Shown here piece by piece: positions 1 through 7,810 of a stretch of 7,810 nt of DNA (its first letter is position 1; each line of letters opens with the position of its first letter). The notes beneath the pieces were generated by a model. That model worked only from the letters and a program-made list of their open reading frames with translations. It searched no databases and was not told where the DNA came from. A program made the translations under genes and the position numbers. The DNA lies in contig JAPULF010000576.1 of the NCBI GenBank assembly GCA_027295245.1, forward strand, positions 1-7,810, read 5' to 3'. Source of the DNA: Planctomycetota bacterium (lineage in GTDB: Bacteria > Planctomycetota > Phycisphaerae > UBA1845 > UTPLA1).

Positions 1-412
1 TGGCCTCGGCGTCACCCGTCCGGGCGATTTCCAATTCGCGGAAAGTGAGCTTGCCCATCCGTTCCCTGGTGGGGTAGCGCCGCTTGTAGCGTTCGAGGGT
101 GGGCCGCCATCCCTTGATCGTCCGGGTGACGCGGCTCGACACTCCCGTTTCGGGGTCGGTTTCGGCGCCGGTAGAGACGAACGTCAGATCGTCGGATTTC
201 CAATAATGCTCCATGAAGCCGTCGACGTCGCCGCGATTCCATGCCTCGACCTGGGCGTCCAGAACGGCCATGACCTCGGCATGGTCGGGGTCGGTTGCGC
301 GGCAATTCGAGATCAGGGGAATGGTGAGAGCAAGCACGAAAGCGATGGACCGCGCGGGGGCCCATCGATCATGGCTGGCCCGCCGGTCCGGCGATGTTGT
401 ATTCTGACTCAT
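1..412 (-). CDS. DUF4440 / SnoaL-like (NTF2-fold) exported protein, C-terminus off the window
   Basis: An open frame runs leftward from the ATG at 410-412 to the window edge, giving 137 residues with no stop. After a basic N-terminus comes a hydrophobic stretch (about residues 22-35, SIAFVLALTIPLIS) and then Cys37, so the protein is exported, possibly as a lipoprotein, although Asn before the Cys is not a standard lipobox. The mature part reads like small DUF4440/SnoaL-like proteins: an AVLDAQVEAWNRGDVDGFMEHY helix (residues 49-70), then LTFVS, a GW..TLERYKRRYP segment (101-114) and MGKLTF. These proteins have an NTF2-like cone fold; their substrates are mostly unknown, so I assign no reaction. 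A family member would need roughly 40-50 more residues, which lie outside the window. An AAGGAAG Shine-Dalgarno sits just before the ATG (416-422). It is third in a co-directional row after serS and the PQQ-like propeller. The family call is good; the localisation is less certain. Confidence 0.8.
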   Translation of the reverse strand, partial: MSQNTTSPDRRASHDRWAPARSIAFVLALTIPLISNCRATDPDHAEVMAVLDAQVEAWNRGDVDGFMEHYWKSDDLTFVSTGAETDPETGVSSRVTRTIKGWRPTLERYKRRYPTRERMGKLTFRELEIARTGDAEA

Positions 413-463
413 TCGCTTCCTTATGTTAAATACCGATCACGATGCAATGCGCTCGGCCAAAAC

Positions 464-477
464 CGAGACGGGTCTCG
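464..477 (-). terminator. Weak hairpin between the PQQ-like gene and the DUF4440 gene
   Basis: CGAGAC and GTCTCG form a 6-bp inverted repeat with only two bases between them, so about 5 bp can pair in RNA. Read leftward it is followed by G and four T residues. It lies in the 78-nt gap just after the PQQ-like stop codon. The short stem and T run make it a poor intrinsic terminator; it may only attenuate transcription or do nothing. Confidence 0.2.
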
Positions 478-490
478 ACGGAGGGCCCGG

Positions 491-1837
491 TCACCGGCCC
501 AAGCAATAGAGTCGGTCCCGGGTGCGGACGAACAATTGTCCGTCGGAAATCGCCGGCGTGGCCATGCAGACTTCTTTCATATCGTTGGTCGCCAAGAGTT
601 CGAATCTGGGTCCGGCCTTGACGACATAGACGTGTCCGTCCTCGCTGGTGAAGTACAGTCGGTCGGCGGCGGCGACGGGTGACGCGGAAAACGTCGCCCC
701 GTCCCGCGAGATGCGTTCGATGTAGATCGATTTCCCGGAGCGGGCGTCGCCGACTTTCAATCCGCCGTTGTCGCCGCCGACGTACAGGTGGTCTCCGAGC
801 ACGATGGGCGTGGGCATGTAGGAGCCGTTTTTCCTGCTCCACCAGGCGAGGCCGGCGGGCTTGTTGTCGCCTTCACCGGGTGTCAGGTCACCGGTGGCAT
901 CGGGGCGGACGACGAACAGGGGCCTTCGTCCGTGGCCGTTGGTGATGTATATGAGATTGTGGGCGACGAAGGGCGTGGGGACGGGGACATCGCCGCCGCC
1001 GTGCAGCCTCCAGAGTTCGGCGCCGGTGTCGAGGTCGTAGCCGGCCATGTGTTTGTATCCGTTGCAGATGACCTGTGTGCGTCCGGGGCCGGCGTGGACG
1101 GTCGGCGTAGACCAGGTCGAGACCTCATCGCGGGCAACCCGGCGCAGTTCTTCTCCGGTCTCGACGTTGAATGATGCCCAGAATCCGGCCTTCTTGGTGT
1201 CGCACTGTATGATCACTTTGCCATCGTGAATGATGGGCGAGCTTGCGAACCCCCATTGGAGAGTGAGGTCGTTGTAGGGACCGGCGTCGAGCAGACCGAG
1301 ATCCTTGCTCCATAGCAGCTTGCCCGATCTGTCGTAGCAGTAGAGTCCCTCCGAGCCGAAGAATGCCACGACGTGTCGTCCATCGGTTGCGGGCGTGCTG
1401 TTGGCGTGGGAGGACTTGATGTGGCGCTTGGCCTTCGGGACGCCGGTGTGTGCGGTCTTTCGCCACAGGATCTCGCCGGTGGCCTTATGGAGACAGAGGA
1501 TTTTCCACTTCCAGGGGTGGGCCTCTTTGGGCGACCTGCCGGTTCCTTGAAGCCAGCCGGTGTGCAGTTCCGGGTCCTTCTTTTTGCTGACGGCGGTGGT
1601 CAGGTAGACGCGGTCGCCCCAGATGATGGGCGACGAATGCGCCAGGCCCGGGATGGGCGTCACCCATTTGACGTTTTTCCGCTCTTCGACGTTCCACTTG
1701 ACCGGTGGGTCGCCGGTTCCGATCCCGGTTGCGCCGGGACCGCGAAAGGAGGGCCAGTTTTGTGCCGACGCCGTTGCCGTGAGGCACGCCAGCATTGCGA
1801 TCGTGATCGCGTGCGATCGAATCTCGAATTTCACCAT
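491..1837 (-). CDS. Exported PQQ-binding-like beta-propeller repeat protein (BamB-like fold)
   Basis: The protein has 448 residues from the ATG at 1835-1837. This start is preferred over the in-frame codon at 1870 because GGAGG (1848-1852) lies 10 nt upstream and because it places a clean signal peptide at the N-terminus: a hydrophobic core (ITIAMLACLTATASA) with cleavage expected after Ala25. The mature protein starts QNWPSFRGPGATGIG, the hallmark opening of large planctomycete families of periplasmic PQQ-like propellers. Propeller blades follow as repeated units of the type SSPIIWGDRVYL, STPATDGRHVV, SSPIIHDGKVII, PTPIVLGDHLYVG and ASPVAAADRLYF, paired with strands such as CLHKATGEILW, CYDRSGKLLW and GYDLDTGAELW; I count about seven to eight blades over the full length. 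Such domains resemble the quinoprotein dehydrogenase and BamB fold, but no cofactor-binding or catalytic set is evident, so an enzymatic role is not claimed. It starts 56 nt after serS and could be co-transcribed with it. Confidence 0.9.
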   Translation of the reverse strand: MVKFEIRSHAITIAMLACLTATASAQNWPSFRGPGATGIGTGDPPVKWNVEERKNVKWVTPIPGLAHSSPIIWGDRVYLTTAVSKKKDPELHTGWLQGTGRSPKEAHPWKWKILCLHKATGEILWRKTAHTGVPKAKRHIKSSHANSTPATDGRHVVAFFGSEGLYCYDRSGKLLWSKDLGLLDAGPYNDLTLQWGFASSPIIHDGKVIIQCDTKKAGFWASFNVETGEELRRVARDEVSTWSTPTVHAGPGRTQVICNGYKHMAGYDLDTGAELWRLHGGGDVPVPTPFVAHNLIYITNGHGRRPLFVVRPDATGDLTPGEGDNKPAGLAWWSRKNGSYMPTPIVLGDHLYVGGDNGGLKVGDARSGKSIYIERISRDGATFSASPVAAADRLYFTSEDGHVYVVKAGPRFELLATNDMKEVCMATPAISDGQLFVRTRDRLYCLGR

Positions 1838-1893
1838 GAACACAGTCCCTCCTCTCGTGTTCTGATCCATCCGGCCGGGTGCCGACAGTCATG

Positions 1894-3228
1894 CTATCGG
1901 TGGGGCTCGATTCGTTCCATCCCGTTCATGTACGGTCGGAGGGCTTTGGGGACGGTGACGGAGCCGTCGGCGTTTTGATTCAGTTCGAGAATCGGTATGA
2001 GAATGCGCGGGCTGGCGATGACGGTGTTGTTCAGCGTGTGGCAAAAGCGGGTTTTCTTGTCGGGGCCGCGATATCGGAGGCTGAGTCGGCGGGCCTGGAA
2101 GGACCCGAGCCGGGAGGCGCTGTGGGTTTCACTGTAGGCGTTTCGCGACGGCATCCAGGTTTCTATGTCGTACATTTCGACCTTTCCCTGGCCCATGTCG
2201 CCGGTACACACGATCATGACGCGGTAGGGCAATTCGAGGGCTTTTAGAACGGCCTCGGCATTGGCGATGATTTCGTGGTGATGTTTTTCGCTTTCGGCTT
2301 CGTCGGCTCTGCAAAGCACGACCTGCTCGACCTTGTCGAAATAGTGGATTCGGTAGATCCCGTGCGTGTCCTTGCCGGCGGCTCCGGCTTCGCGTCGGAA
2401 ACAGGTGGATACGGCCGCGAGTTTGATGGGCAGGTCGGACTCGTCGAGTATTTCGTCGGCGTGCATGGCGGTCAGCGGCACCTCGGCGGTGCCGACGAGG
2501 GATTTTTCGTCGCGCTCGCAGCGGTAGGTCTGCTCCTCGCCGCCGGGGTAGTAGCCGGTTCCGTACATCATCTCGTCCCGCACGACGACCGGGACGGTGA
2601 CCGGTTCGAAGCCGCGGGAGACGATCGTGTCCATGGCCAGTCGCAGGACGGCCTGATGGAGGGAAGCGCCCGCACCGCGCAGGAGGTAGTTGCGGGCGCC
2701 GGCGAGCTTGACGCCGCGTTCGATATCGATGATGCCGAGCGACTTGCCGAGTTCTACGTGGTCCCTGGGTTGGAAGTCGAAGGCCCGCGGCTTGCCTTCG
2801 CGGCGAACTTCGACGTTGCCGGATTCGTCCTTGCCGAGCGGGGTCTTCTCGGAGGGCACCTGGGGGACGGTCAACATGAGTGCCCGGAATTCGTCGTTGA
2901 CGGACTTGGATTCTTCCTCCAGGGCCTTGATTCGATCGCGGACGCCGGCCGATTCGGACTGAAGCTTGTCGCCTTCGGCCCGGAGTTCATCCTGGCTTCG
3001 ACCTTCGGCGAGGGCCTTTTGGTACCACTTGCCTTTGGGGTTCTTGTATAGACCGATTTGGCCGCTCAATTCCTTGCTCTTGGTTCGCTCGGCGTCGGAT
3101 TCCTTTTGAATGGTTCGTCTACGGCGGTCCACTTCCAGGAGCCGGTTGAAATCGCAGGCCACGCCTTTGACGTCGATCGCGCGGCGAATTGCAGTTTCGT
3201 TCTCGCGAATGAAGTTGATGTCCAGCAT
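1894..3228 (-). CDS. serS: Seryl-tRNA synthetase
   Basis: This class II aminoacyl-tRNA synthetase (444 residues, normal for the bacterial enzyme) activates serine with ATP and charges tRNA-Ser in the cytoplasm. The start MLDINFIREN is the canonical N-terminus. Residues about 28-115 are the charged antiparallel coiled-coil arm that grips the long variable arm of tRNA-Ser. Motif 1 falls around 206-216 (GFEPVTVPVVV), the serine-binding loop at 245-252 (LVGTAEVPL), motif 2 at 272-302 (STCFRREAG, Arg278, then GKDTHGIYRIHYFDKVE), and motif 3 at 398-415 with its Arg at 408. Motif 3 reads LNNTVIASPR rather than the Gly-rich LNGSGLAVGR of E. coli, and Tyr296 stands where Gln or Glu is usual (H-Q/E-F). 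The C-terminus PKALRPYMNGMERI is typical. Shine-Dalgarno support is weak (GGAG, 12 nt upstream), yet the start is fixed by homology. It is divergent from the FG-GAP lipoprotein gene and probably leads the leftward gene row. Confidence 0.97.
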   Translation of the reverse strand: MLDINFIRENETAIRRAIDVKGVACDFNRLLEVDRRRRTIQKESDAERTKSKELSGQIGLYKNPKGKWYQKALAEGRSQDELRAEGDKLQSESAGVRDRIKALEEESKSVNDEFRALMLTVPQVPSEKTPLGKDESGNVEVRREGKPRAFDFQPRDHVELGKSLGIIDIERGVKLAGARNYLLRGAGASLHQAVLRLAMDTIVSRGFEPVTVPVVVRDEMMYGTGYYPGGEEQTYRCERDEKSLVGTAEVPLTAMHADEILDESDLPIKLAAVSTCFRREAGAAGKDTHGIYRIHYFDKVEQVVLCRADEAESEKHHHEIIANAEAVLKALELPYRVMIVCTGDMGQGKVEMYDIETWMPSRNAYSETHSASRLGSFQARRLSLRYRGPDKKTRFCHTLNNTVIASPRILIPILELNQNADGSVTVPKALRPYMNGMERIEPHR

Positions 3229-3285
3229 AGAGGGTTATCGCTCCAAAGGGTCCCGCGGACGTCGTTCGAGGGCCGATTGCCGGAA

Positions 3286-3312
3286 ATCATACGAGAATTT
3301 CGATCGAATCAA
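3286..3312 (-). promoter_or_regulatory. Candidate sigma70 promoter for serS
   Basis: On the minus strand a TATGAT -10 box (3286-3291, 5/6 to consensus) is preceded by TTGATT (3307-3312, 4/6). The spacer is 15 nt, shorter than ideal. Transcription would start near 3279, about 50 nt before the serS ATG. The -10 box is the strong part of this call. Confidence 0.45.
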
Positions 3313-3313
3313 A

Positions 3314-3342
3314 GCGACGGGGTGTTTTTTGCCGTGTATAAG
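3314..3342 (+). promoter_or_regulatory. Candidate promoter for the FG-GAP lipoprotein gene
   Basis: On the plus strand a TATAAG box (3337-3342) lies 17 nt after a poor -35 (GCGACG, 3314-3319), with a T6 run (3325-3330) in the spacer. The expected start is about 45-50 nt before the ATG at 3396. The -35 is weak, so it may depend on an activator or be spurious. It overlaps the outward serS promoter region. Confidence 0.3.
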
Positions 3343-3395
3343 AACGGCGCCCGGGCCGGTCCACGGGCGGGCCGTGCATGATGGGAGGATTCCGA

Positions 3396-4610
3396 ATGGG
3401 CGACAGGGTGTGGATTTGCCGGGCCGCGGCGGCGATGTTGATTTGGATTTCCAGCGTGGCCTGCGACACCCTGCCGACGTTTCCGAAGGCGACGGAGTGG
3501 GGCTCGGCGACGATCAATAACGACGCGGGTCCGCGGCCGGTCGTCGTGGCGGTCGCCGATTTCGACGGTGACGGCAGGCTGGACGTCGTTGCGGGCTATC
3601 GGGGCGACGGCGGTACGGATCCGTTCGTGTCGATCTTTTTCCAGTTGAACCCGGTCACCTTCACCGCGGTACAGATCGCGTCGGGGGCGCTTCTGGACGG
3701 TATCGCGGCCCTGGCTGTCGCGGATATCGACGGCGACGGACAATTGGACGTCATCGCGGCCTGTGACGGGCGCATTTTCTTCTTGCAGAGTCCGGCGGAT
3801 CCGGCCGATGGCGGGGCCTGGTCCCGCGAGACGGTCTCGGAATCTTCGGGCGCCGATTTCAACCAATGGACGGACGTTCTCGTTGCCGACATCGACGCGC
3901 TGAACGGCGTCGACATCGTCGCCTGCAACGAAAACGTCGGTCGGCTTTGCTTTTTCGCGGCGCCCGCGGTTATCGCCGGCGGCGCGGGTTGGACGCGGGT
4001 TGACATTGACGCCGTCTCGCGGATGGGGGCTGCCGGGTTGGCGGCGCAGGACGTCGACGGCGACGGACGGACCGACGTGTTTTCGACGGCCCCGGGAGAG
4101 GCGACGGACCGGATCGCGTGGTATCGGAATCCGGGCGGGGACGCCACCGGGGCCTGGACGAAGACCGGGATCGGAAACCTGCCGGGGACGCGGATCGATA
4201 TCGGCGATTTGGATCAGGATTCCGACGCGGACGTGGTGGTCATCGAGCCGGTCAACCGGCAGGTCGGCTGGTACGTTCGTCCGGCCGATCCGGCGGGTGC
4301 GTGGAGCGGGTTTCTGCTGGCCCAATTCGTTTCGAATACGCCGGTCGACGTGAAGGTGGCGGACGTGGATGGAAACGGGCAGAACGACGTGATCGTTCCG
4401 ACGGAAATGGCCGGAAGGCTGCGCTGGTTCACTCCGGTCGGGGAACCCACGCTTCAGTGGGTGGAAAACAACCTGATCGACCTGATCGACAACCCCGGTC
4501 CGATTGCGGTGGGACTCATCGACGCCGATGCGCGACCGGACGTCATTGCGCCTCTTATTGCAGTGGATCCGGCGGATGATCAAGTGGCTTGGTTTCGCAA
4601 TCCGGAATGA
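3396..4610 (+). CDS. FG-GAP/VCBS-repeat predicted lipoprotein, seven-repeat beta-propeller
   Basis: The protein has 404 residues. The ATG at 3396 is chosen over those at 3378 and 3381 because GGAGG (3384-3388) sits 7 nt before it. The N-terminus has a hydrophobic segment (about 10-22) ending SSVAC, so Cys23 is a plausible lipidation site; Asp24 follows it. The rest is built of a repeat with a DxDxDGxxD calcium-binding-like loop, starting near residues 55 (DFDGDGRLDV), 110 (DIDGDGQLDV), 165 (DIDALNGVDI, degenerate), 219 (DVDGDGRTDV), 271 (DLDQDSDADV), 323 (DVDGNGQNDV) and 376 (DADARPDV, degenerate). The spacing of 51-55 residues and count of seven fit one closed integrin-alpha-like seven-bladed propeller. 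Each blade also carries an aromatic strand such as IAWYRNP, VGWYVRP or VAWFRNP. Such proteins are usually surface-exposed binding or scaffold proteins; the ligand cannot be told. No catalytic domain is attached. It is divergent from serS and convergent with the pseudopilin gene. Confidence 0.92.
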   Translation: MGDRVWICRAAAAMLIWISSVACDTLPTFPKATEWGSATINNDAGPRPVVVAVADFDGDGRLDVVAGYRGDGGTDPFVSIFFQLNPVTFTAVQIASGALLDGIAALAVADIDGDGQLDVIAACDGRIFFLQSPADPADGGAWSRETVSESSGADFNQWTDVLVADIDALNGVDIVACNENVGRLCFFAAPAVIAGGAGWTRVDIDAVSRMGAAGLAAQDVDGDGRTDVFSTAPGEATDRIAWYRNPGGDATGAWTKTGIGNLPGTRIDIGDLDQDSDADVVVIEPVNRQVGWYVRPADPAGAWSGFLLAQFVSNTPVDVKVADVDGNGQNDVIVPTEMAGRLRWFTPVGEPTLQWVENNLIDLIDNPGPIAVGLIDADARPDVIAPLIAVDPADDQVAWFRNPE

Positions 4611-4768
4611 AAGCCGGCCGGTCCGACACCGTCTTCACTTACATGGGCGAATCTCCATGGGATTGAACGCCGGGCCCGCGGTTGCAGGGGTTCCACCTGA
4701 AGAAACAGATGTAATTCCGGCCGAGATCGTGCAATTGCGTTTGGTATAGCAGGCCGACGCGAACGAAG

Positions 4769-4799
4769 GGCTGCGATCCGCCGATCGCGGACCGCAGCC
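4769..4799. terminator. Strong hairpin between convergent genes
   Basis: GGCTGCG (4769-4775) pairs with CGCAGCC (4793-4799), then an A/C mismatch, then TCCGC (4777-4781) pairs with GCGGA (4787-4791) around a CGATC loop: 12 paired bases plus one mismatch. It lies in the 217-nt gap (4611-4827) between the stop codons of the FG-GAP gene and the oppositely oriented pseudopilin gene, the expected place for a bidirectional terminator. Neither side has a T run, so it is not a classical intrinsic terminator; it may block exonucleases or assist Rho. I see no gene in the rest of this gap. Confidence 0.45.
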
Positions 4800-4827
4800 G
4801 ATTCGTCGCCGTTGTCATCCCCTCGAA

Positions 4828-5697
<870 letters not shown>

Positions 5698-5747
5698 AAC
5701 CATTAGCTCCTTTTGGTGACGCGCGTTGCGGTCCGGGCGCGGGCCTG

Positions 5748-5817
5748 GAATTCGGCGATGCCCTTGCACGGGATCGAGCGAAGTAGAAATCCCGCATGAT
5801 TCGCTCTCGCCGAATTC
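5748..5817 (-). promoter_or_regulatory. Candidate structured 5'-leader RNA of the pseudopilin gene
   Basis: On the minus strand an 11-bp stem P1 (GAATTCGGCGA, 5817-5807, with TCGCCGAATTC, 5758-5748) encloses a second stem P2 that begins at the next base (GAGCGAA, 5806-5800, with TTCGCTC, 5782-5776; 17-nt loop). The loop of P2 contains CGGGAT (5794-5789), which is complementary to ATCCCG (5774-5769) directly after P2. That segment could instead form a small local hairpin GATCCC/GGGCATC with one bulged C. The layout therefore permits a three-way-junction-like form or mutually exclusive pairings. It ends 50 nt before the start codon. I do not recognise a known riboswitch class. The pairing is seen directly; the regulatory role is inferred. 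Confidence 0.4.
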
Positions 5818-5889
5818 GGTCGGCCCTGCCTGGCGCACCGAGGTTGCCCGCGGCGTCCTTTTCTCGCCGCGCGGCCGCGCTAGATGAGT

Positions 5890-5989
5890 CCTTCGGAATT
5901 CCACGGCGCCCTGCCGTGGGCCGAAGGCGCACCGTGGGCGCGGGCGACGCGACCGGTGCGCGCCGACTACGCCCGTGGCACCTGACACC
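5890..5989. repeat. REP-like palindromic element (two hairpins and a CCGTGG motif)
   Basis: Hairpin one: CCTTCGG (5890-5896) pairs with CCGAAGG (5921-5927), and inside it CCACGGC (5901-5907) pairs with GCCGTGG (5913-5919). Hairpin two: GCGCACCG (5927-5934) pairs with CGGTGCGC (5954-5961). The hexamer CCACGG or its complement occurs four times (5901, 5914, 5932, 5973), and the block ends GTGGCACCTGACACC. It looks like an interspersed non-coding repeat of the REP type. No adjacent transposase is present, and whether it is repeated in the genome cannot be told from this window. Confidence 0.4.
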
Positions 5990-5998
5990 ACGATCGAA

Positions 5999-6012
5999 CG
6001 GTCGTACGACCG
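5999..6012. repeat. 14-bp perfect palindrome
   Basis: CGGTCGTACGACCG is identical to its reverse complement over 14 bases. It lies 10 bp beyond the REP-like block, within the presumed untranslated leader of the pseudopilin gene. It could be a dimeric regulator's binding site or part of the same repeat element; no protein is suggested by the sequence. Confidence 0.4.
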
Positions 6013-6186
6013 CCGGGTGCGCGCGGAGACCGCGAAGGAGGTTGGCAGTTAAAAGGAATGGATGGTCAAGCGAGAATGAATGGCAAACGGATTATGTACT
6101 GGGTATTTATACTGCGCTCGACGATCGCTCCCTGGCTGCCGCCCGTCTTATCGCCGTCGCCCATTGCGACGCCCGACTCTATCTAG

Positions 6187-6214
6187 AGTGTATCACGTTT
6201 TTGAGGCGGGTCAA
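6187..6214 (-). promoter_or_regulatory. Sigma70-like promoter facing the pseudopilin gene
   Basis: On the minus strand TTGACC (6209-6214, 5/6) and TACACT (6187-6192, 4/6 with the key T, A and final T) are separated by 16 nt. An A/T-rich stretch precedes the -35. Transcription would start near 6180, giving the pseudopilin mRNA a leader of roughly 480 nt that contains all the dyads listed above. It lies 112 nt past the ligA stop. A closer promoter might also exist; I did not find one. Confidence 0.45.
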
Positions 6215-6231
6215 AGAAAACATGTCTTTTT
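6214..6231. promoter_or_regulatory. A/T-rich imperfect dyad abutting the -35 box
   Basis: An imperfect inverted repeat is centred on ACATGT (6220-6225); seven of nine positions match on each side (AAGAAAACATGTCTTTTT). It touches the -35 hexamer of the candidate pseudopilin promoter. It could be an operator or simply an upstream A/T-rich promoter element. Confidence 0.25.
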
Positions 6232-6240
6232 ATTGTCAAG

Positions 6241-6325
6241 CGCCGGTTCTTAGCGGTAGCGCGGATCGGCGCATCGGGTCCCGAGCGGCGCGTTGGGCCC
6301 AATGTCGGCATCTGGATGACGGTCG
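6241..6325 (-). other. Short gap after ligA with small palindromes, no clear terminator
   Basis: Between the ligA stop and the promoter region are a 10-bp palindrome TTGGGCCCAA (6293-6302) and a TCGGG/CCCGA inverted repeat (about 6274-6284) flanked by GCGC repeats. Neither is followed by a T run on the minus strand. These may help end ligA transcription, but I cannot name an intrinsic terminator here. Confidence 0.25.

Positions 6326-7810
<1,485 letters not shown>

Larger units (their letters stand above)
6058..6260 (+). pseudogene. Possible decayed GIY-YIG nuclease fragment
   Basis: Two short stretches in different plus-strand frames look like successive parts of a small GIY-YIG domain. MYWVFILRS (6094-6120) resembles the first strand (family pattern YYVYILRS). 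Further on, RLYLECITFLRRVKEN (about 6170-6220, another frame) resembles the LYIGxTxDLxRRxxEH segment that carries the catalytic Arg. The first stretch lies in a 42-codon frame (6058-6186) that ends at a stop, so a frameshift separates the two, and the gap between them is longer than usual. The second key Gly is Glu here. If real, this is a dead remnant of a standalone GIY-YIG gene. The similarity is short and may be chance. Confidence 0.2.

Noticed and set aside
2275..3051. A 258-codon plus-strand frame opposite serS.
   Set aside because: It is an antisense shadow of an unmistakable serS; no independent start signal or domain.
3309..4583. A 424-codon open frame on the minus strand opposite the FG-GAP gene.
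   Set aside because: It is Arg/Pro/Asp-rich without recognisable domains and mirrors the GC-biased codons and DxDGDG repeats of the plus-strand gene, which has a signal sequence, Shine-Dalgarno and clear family motifs.
5748..5817. Classical H-type pseudoknot formed by both internal pairings at once.
   Set aside because: Only one base would bridge the 7-bp stem P2, which is too short for normal pseudoknot geometry. Alternative pairings are more likely.
5698..5991. N-terminal extension of the pseudopilin up to an in-frame start at 5991.
   Set aside because: It would put about 98 Arg/Gly/Pro-rich residues before the prepilin signal, which must be near the N-terminus, and it reads through the palindromic elements. 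The Shine-Dalgarno supports 5697.
6234..6239. Perfect TTGACA on the minus strand as the -35 of the pseudopilin promoter.
   Set aside because: At spacings of 16-18 nt the downstream hexamers (TCTTTG, CTTTGA, TTTGAC) do not resemble a -10 box; the pair at 6187-6214 is better.

Overview
The window looks like chromosomal DNA of a planctomycete-type bacterium. This rests on three things: high GC with strongly GC-biased third codon positions; an exported PQQ-like propeller that begins with the WPSFRGPG-type motif so common in that phylum; and a short type II pseudopilin-like protein with an 'H..DG'-type C-terminal motif. The two housekeeping genes (serS, ligA) are bacterial in type. This is an inference from protein style; no rRNA or other taxonomic marker is present.

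Layout from left to right. (1) Positions 1-3228 hold three minus-strand genes read as serS -> exported PQQ-like beta-propeller -> DUF4440/SnoaL-like exported protein; the last runs off the left edge. Gaps are 56 and 78 nt with no convincing terminator, so a serS-led transcription unit is plausible. (2) Positions 3229-3395 are a divergent promoter region. (3) Positions 3396-4610, plus strand, encode a predicted lipoprotein made almost entirely of seven FG-GAP/VCBS calcium-loop repeats. (4) Positions 4611-4827 form a convergent intergenic gap with a strong hairpin. (5) Positions 4828-5697, minus strand, encode a prepilin-type (pseudopilin) protein. (6) Positions 5698-6325 are about 630 nt without a convincing intact gene, but with much structure: a nested dyad just upstream of the pseudopilin, a REP-like double hairpin, a 14-bp perfect palindrome, a possible decayed GIY-YIG nuclease fragment and a sigma70-like promoter facing the pseudopilin gene. 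(7) Positions 6326-7810, minus strand, encode the C-terminal three quarters of the NAD-dependent DNA ligase LigA; its start lies beyond the right edge.

The genes do not form an obvious pathway. Two are core information-processing genes (serS, ligA). Four encode envelope or exported proteins (a DUF4440 protein, two different beta-propellers, one pseudopilin), a common mix in planctomycetes. I see no defence system, CRISPR array, tRNA, rRNA or intact mobile element. The part most worth a second look is the 5'-leader of the pseudopilin gene (about 5700-6240).
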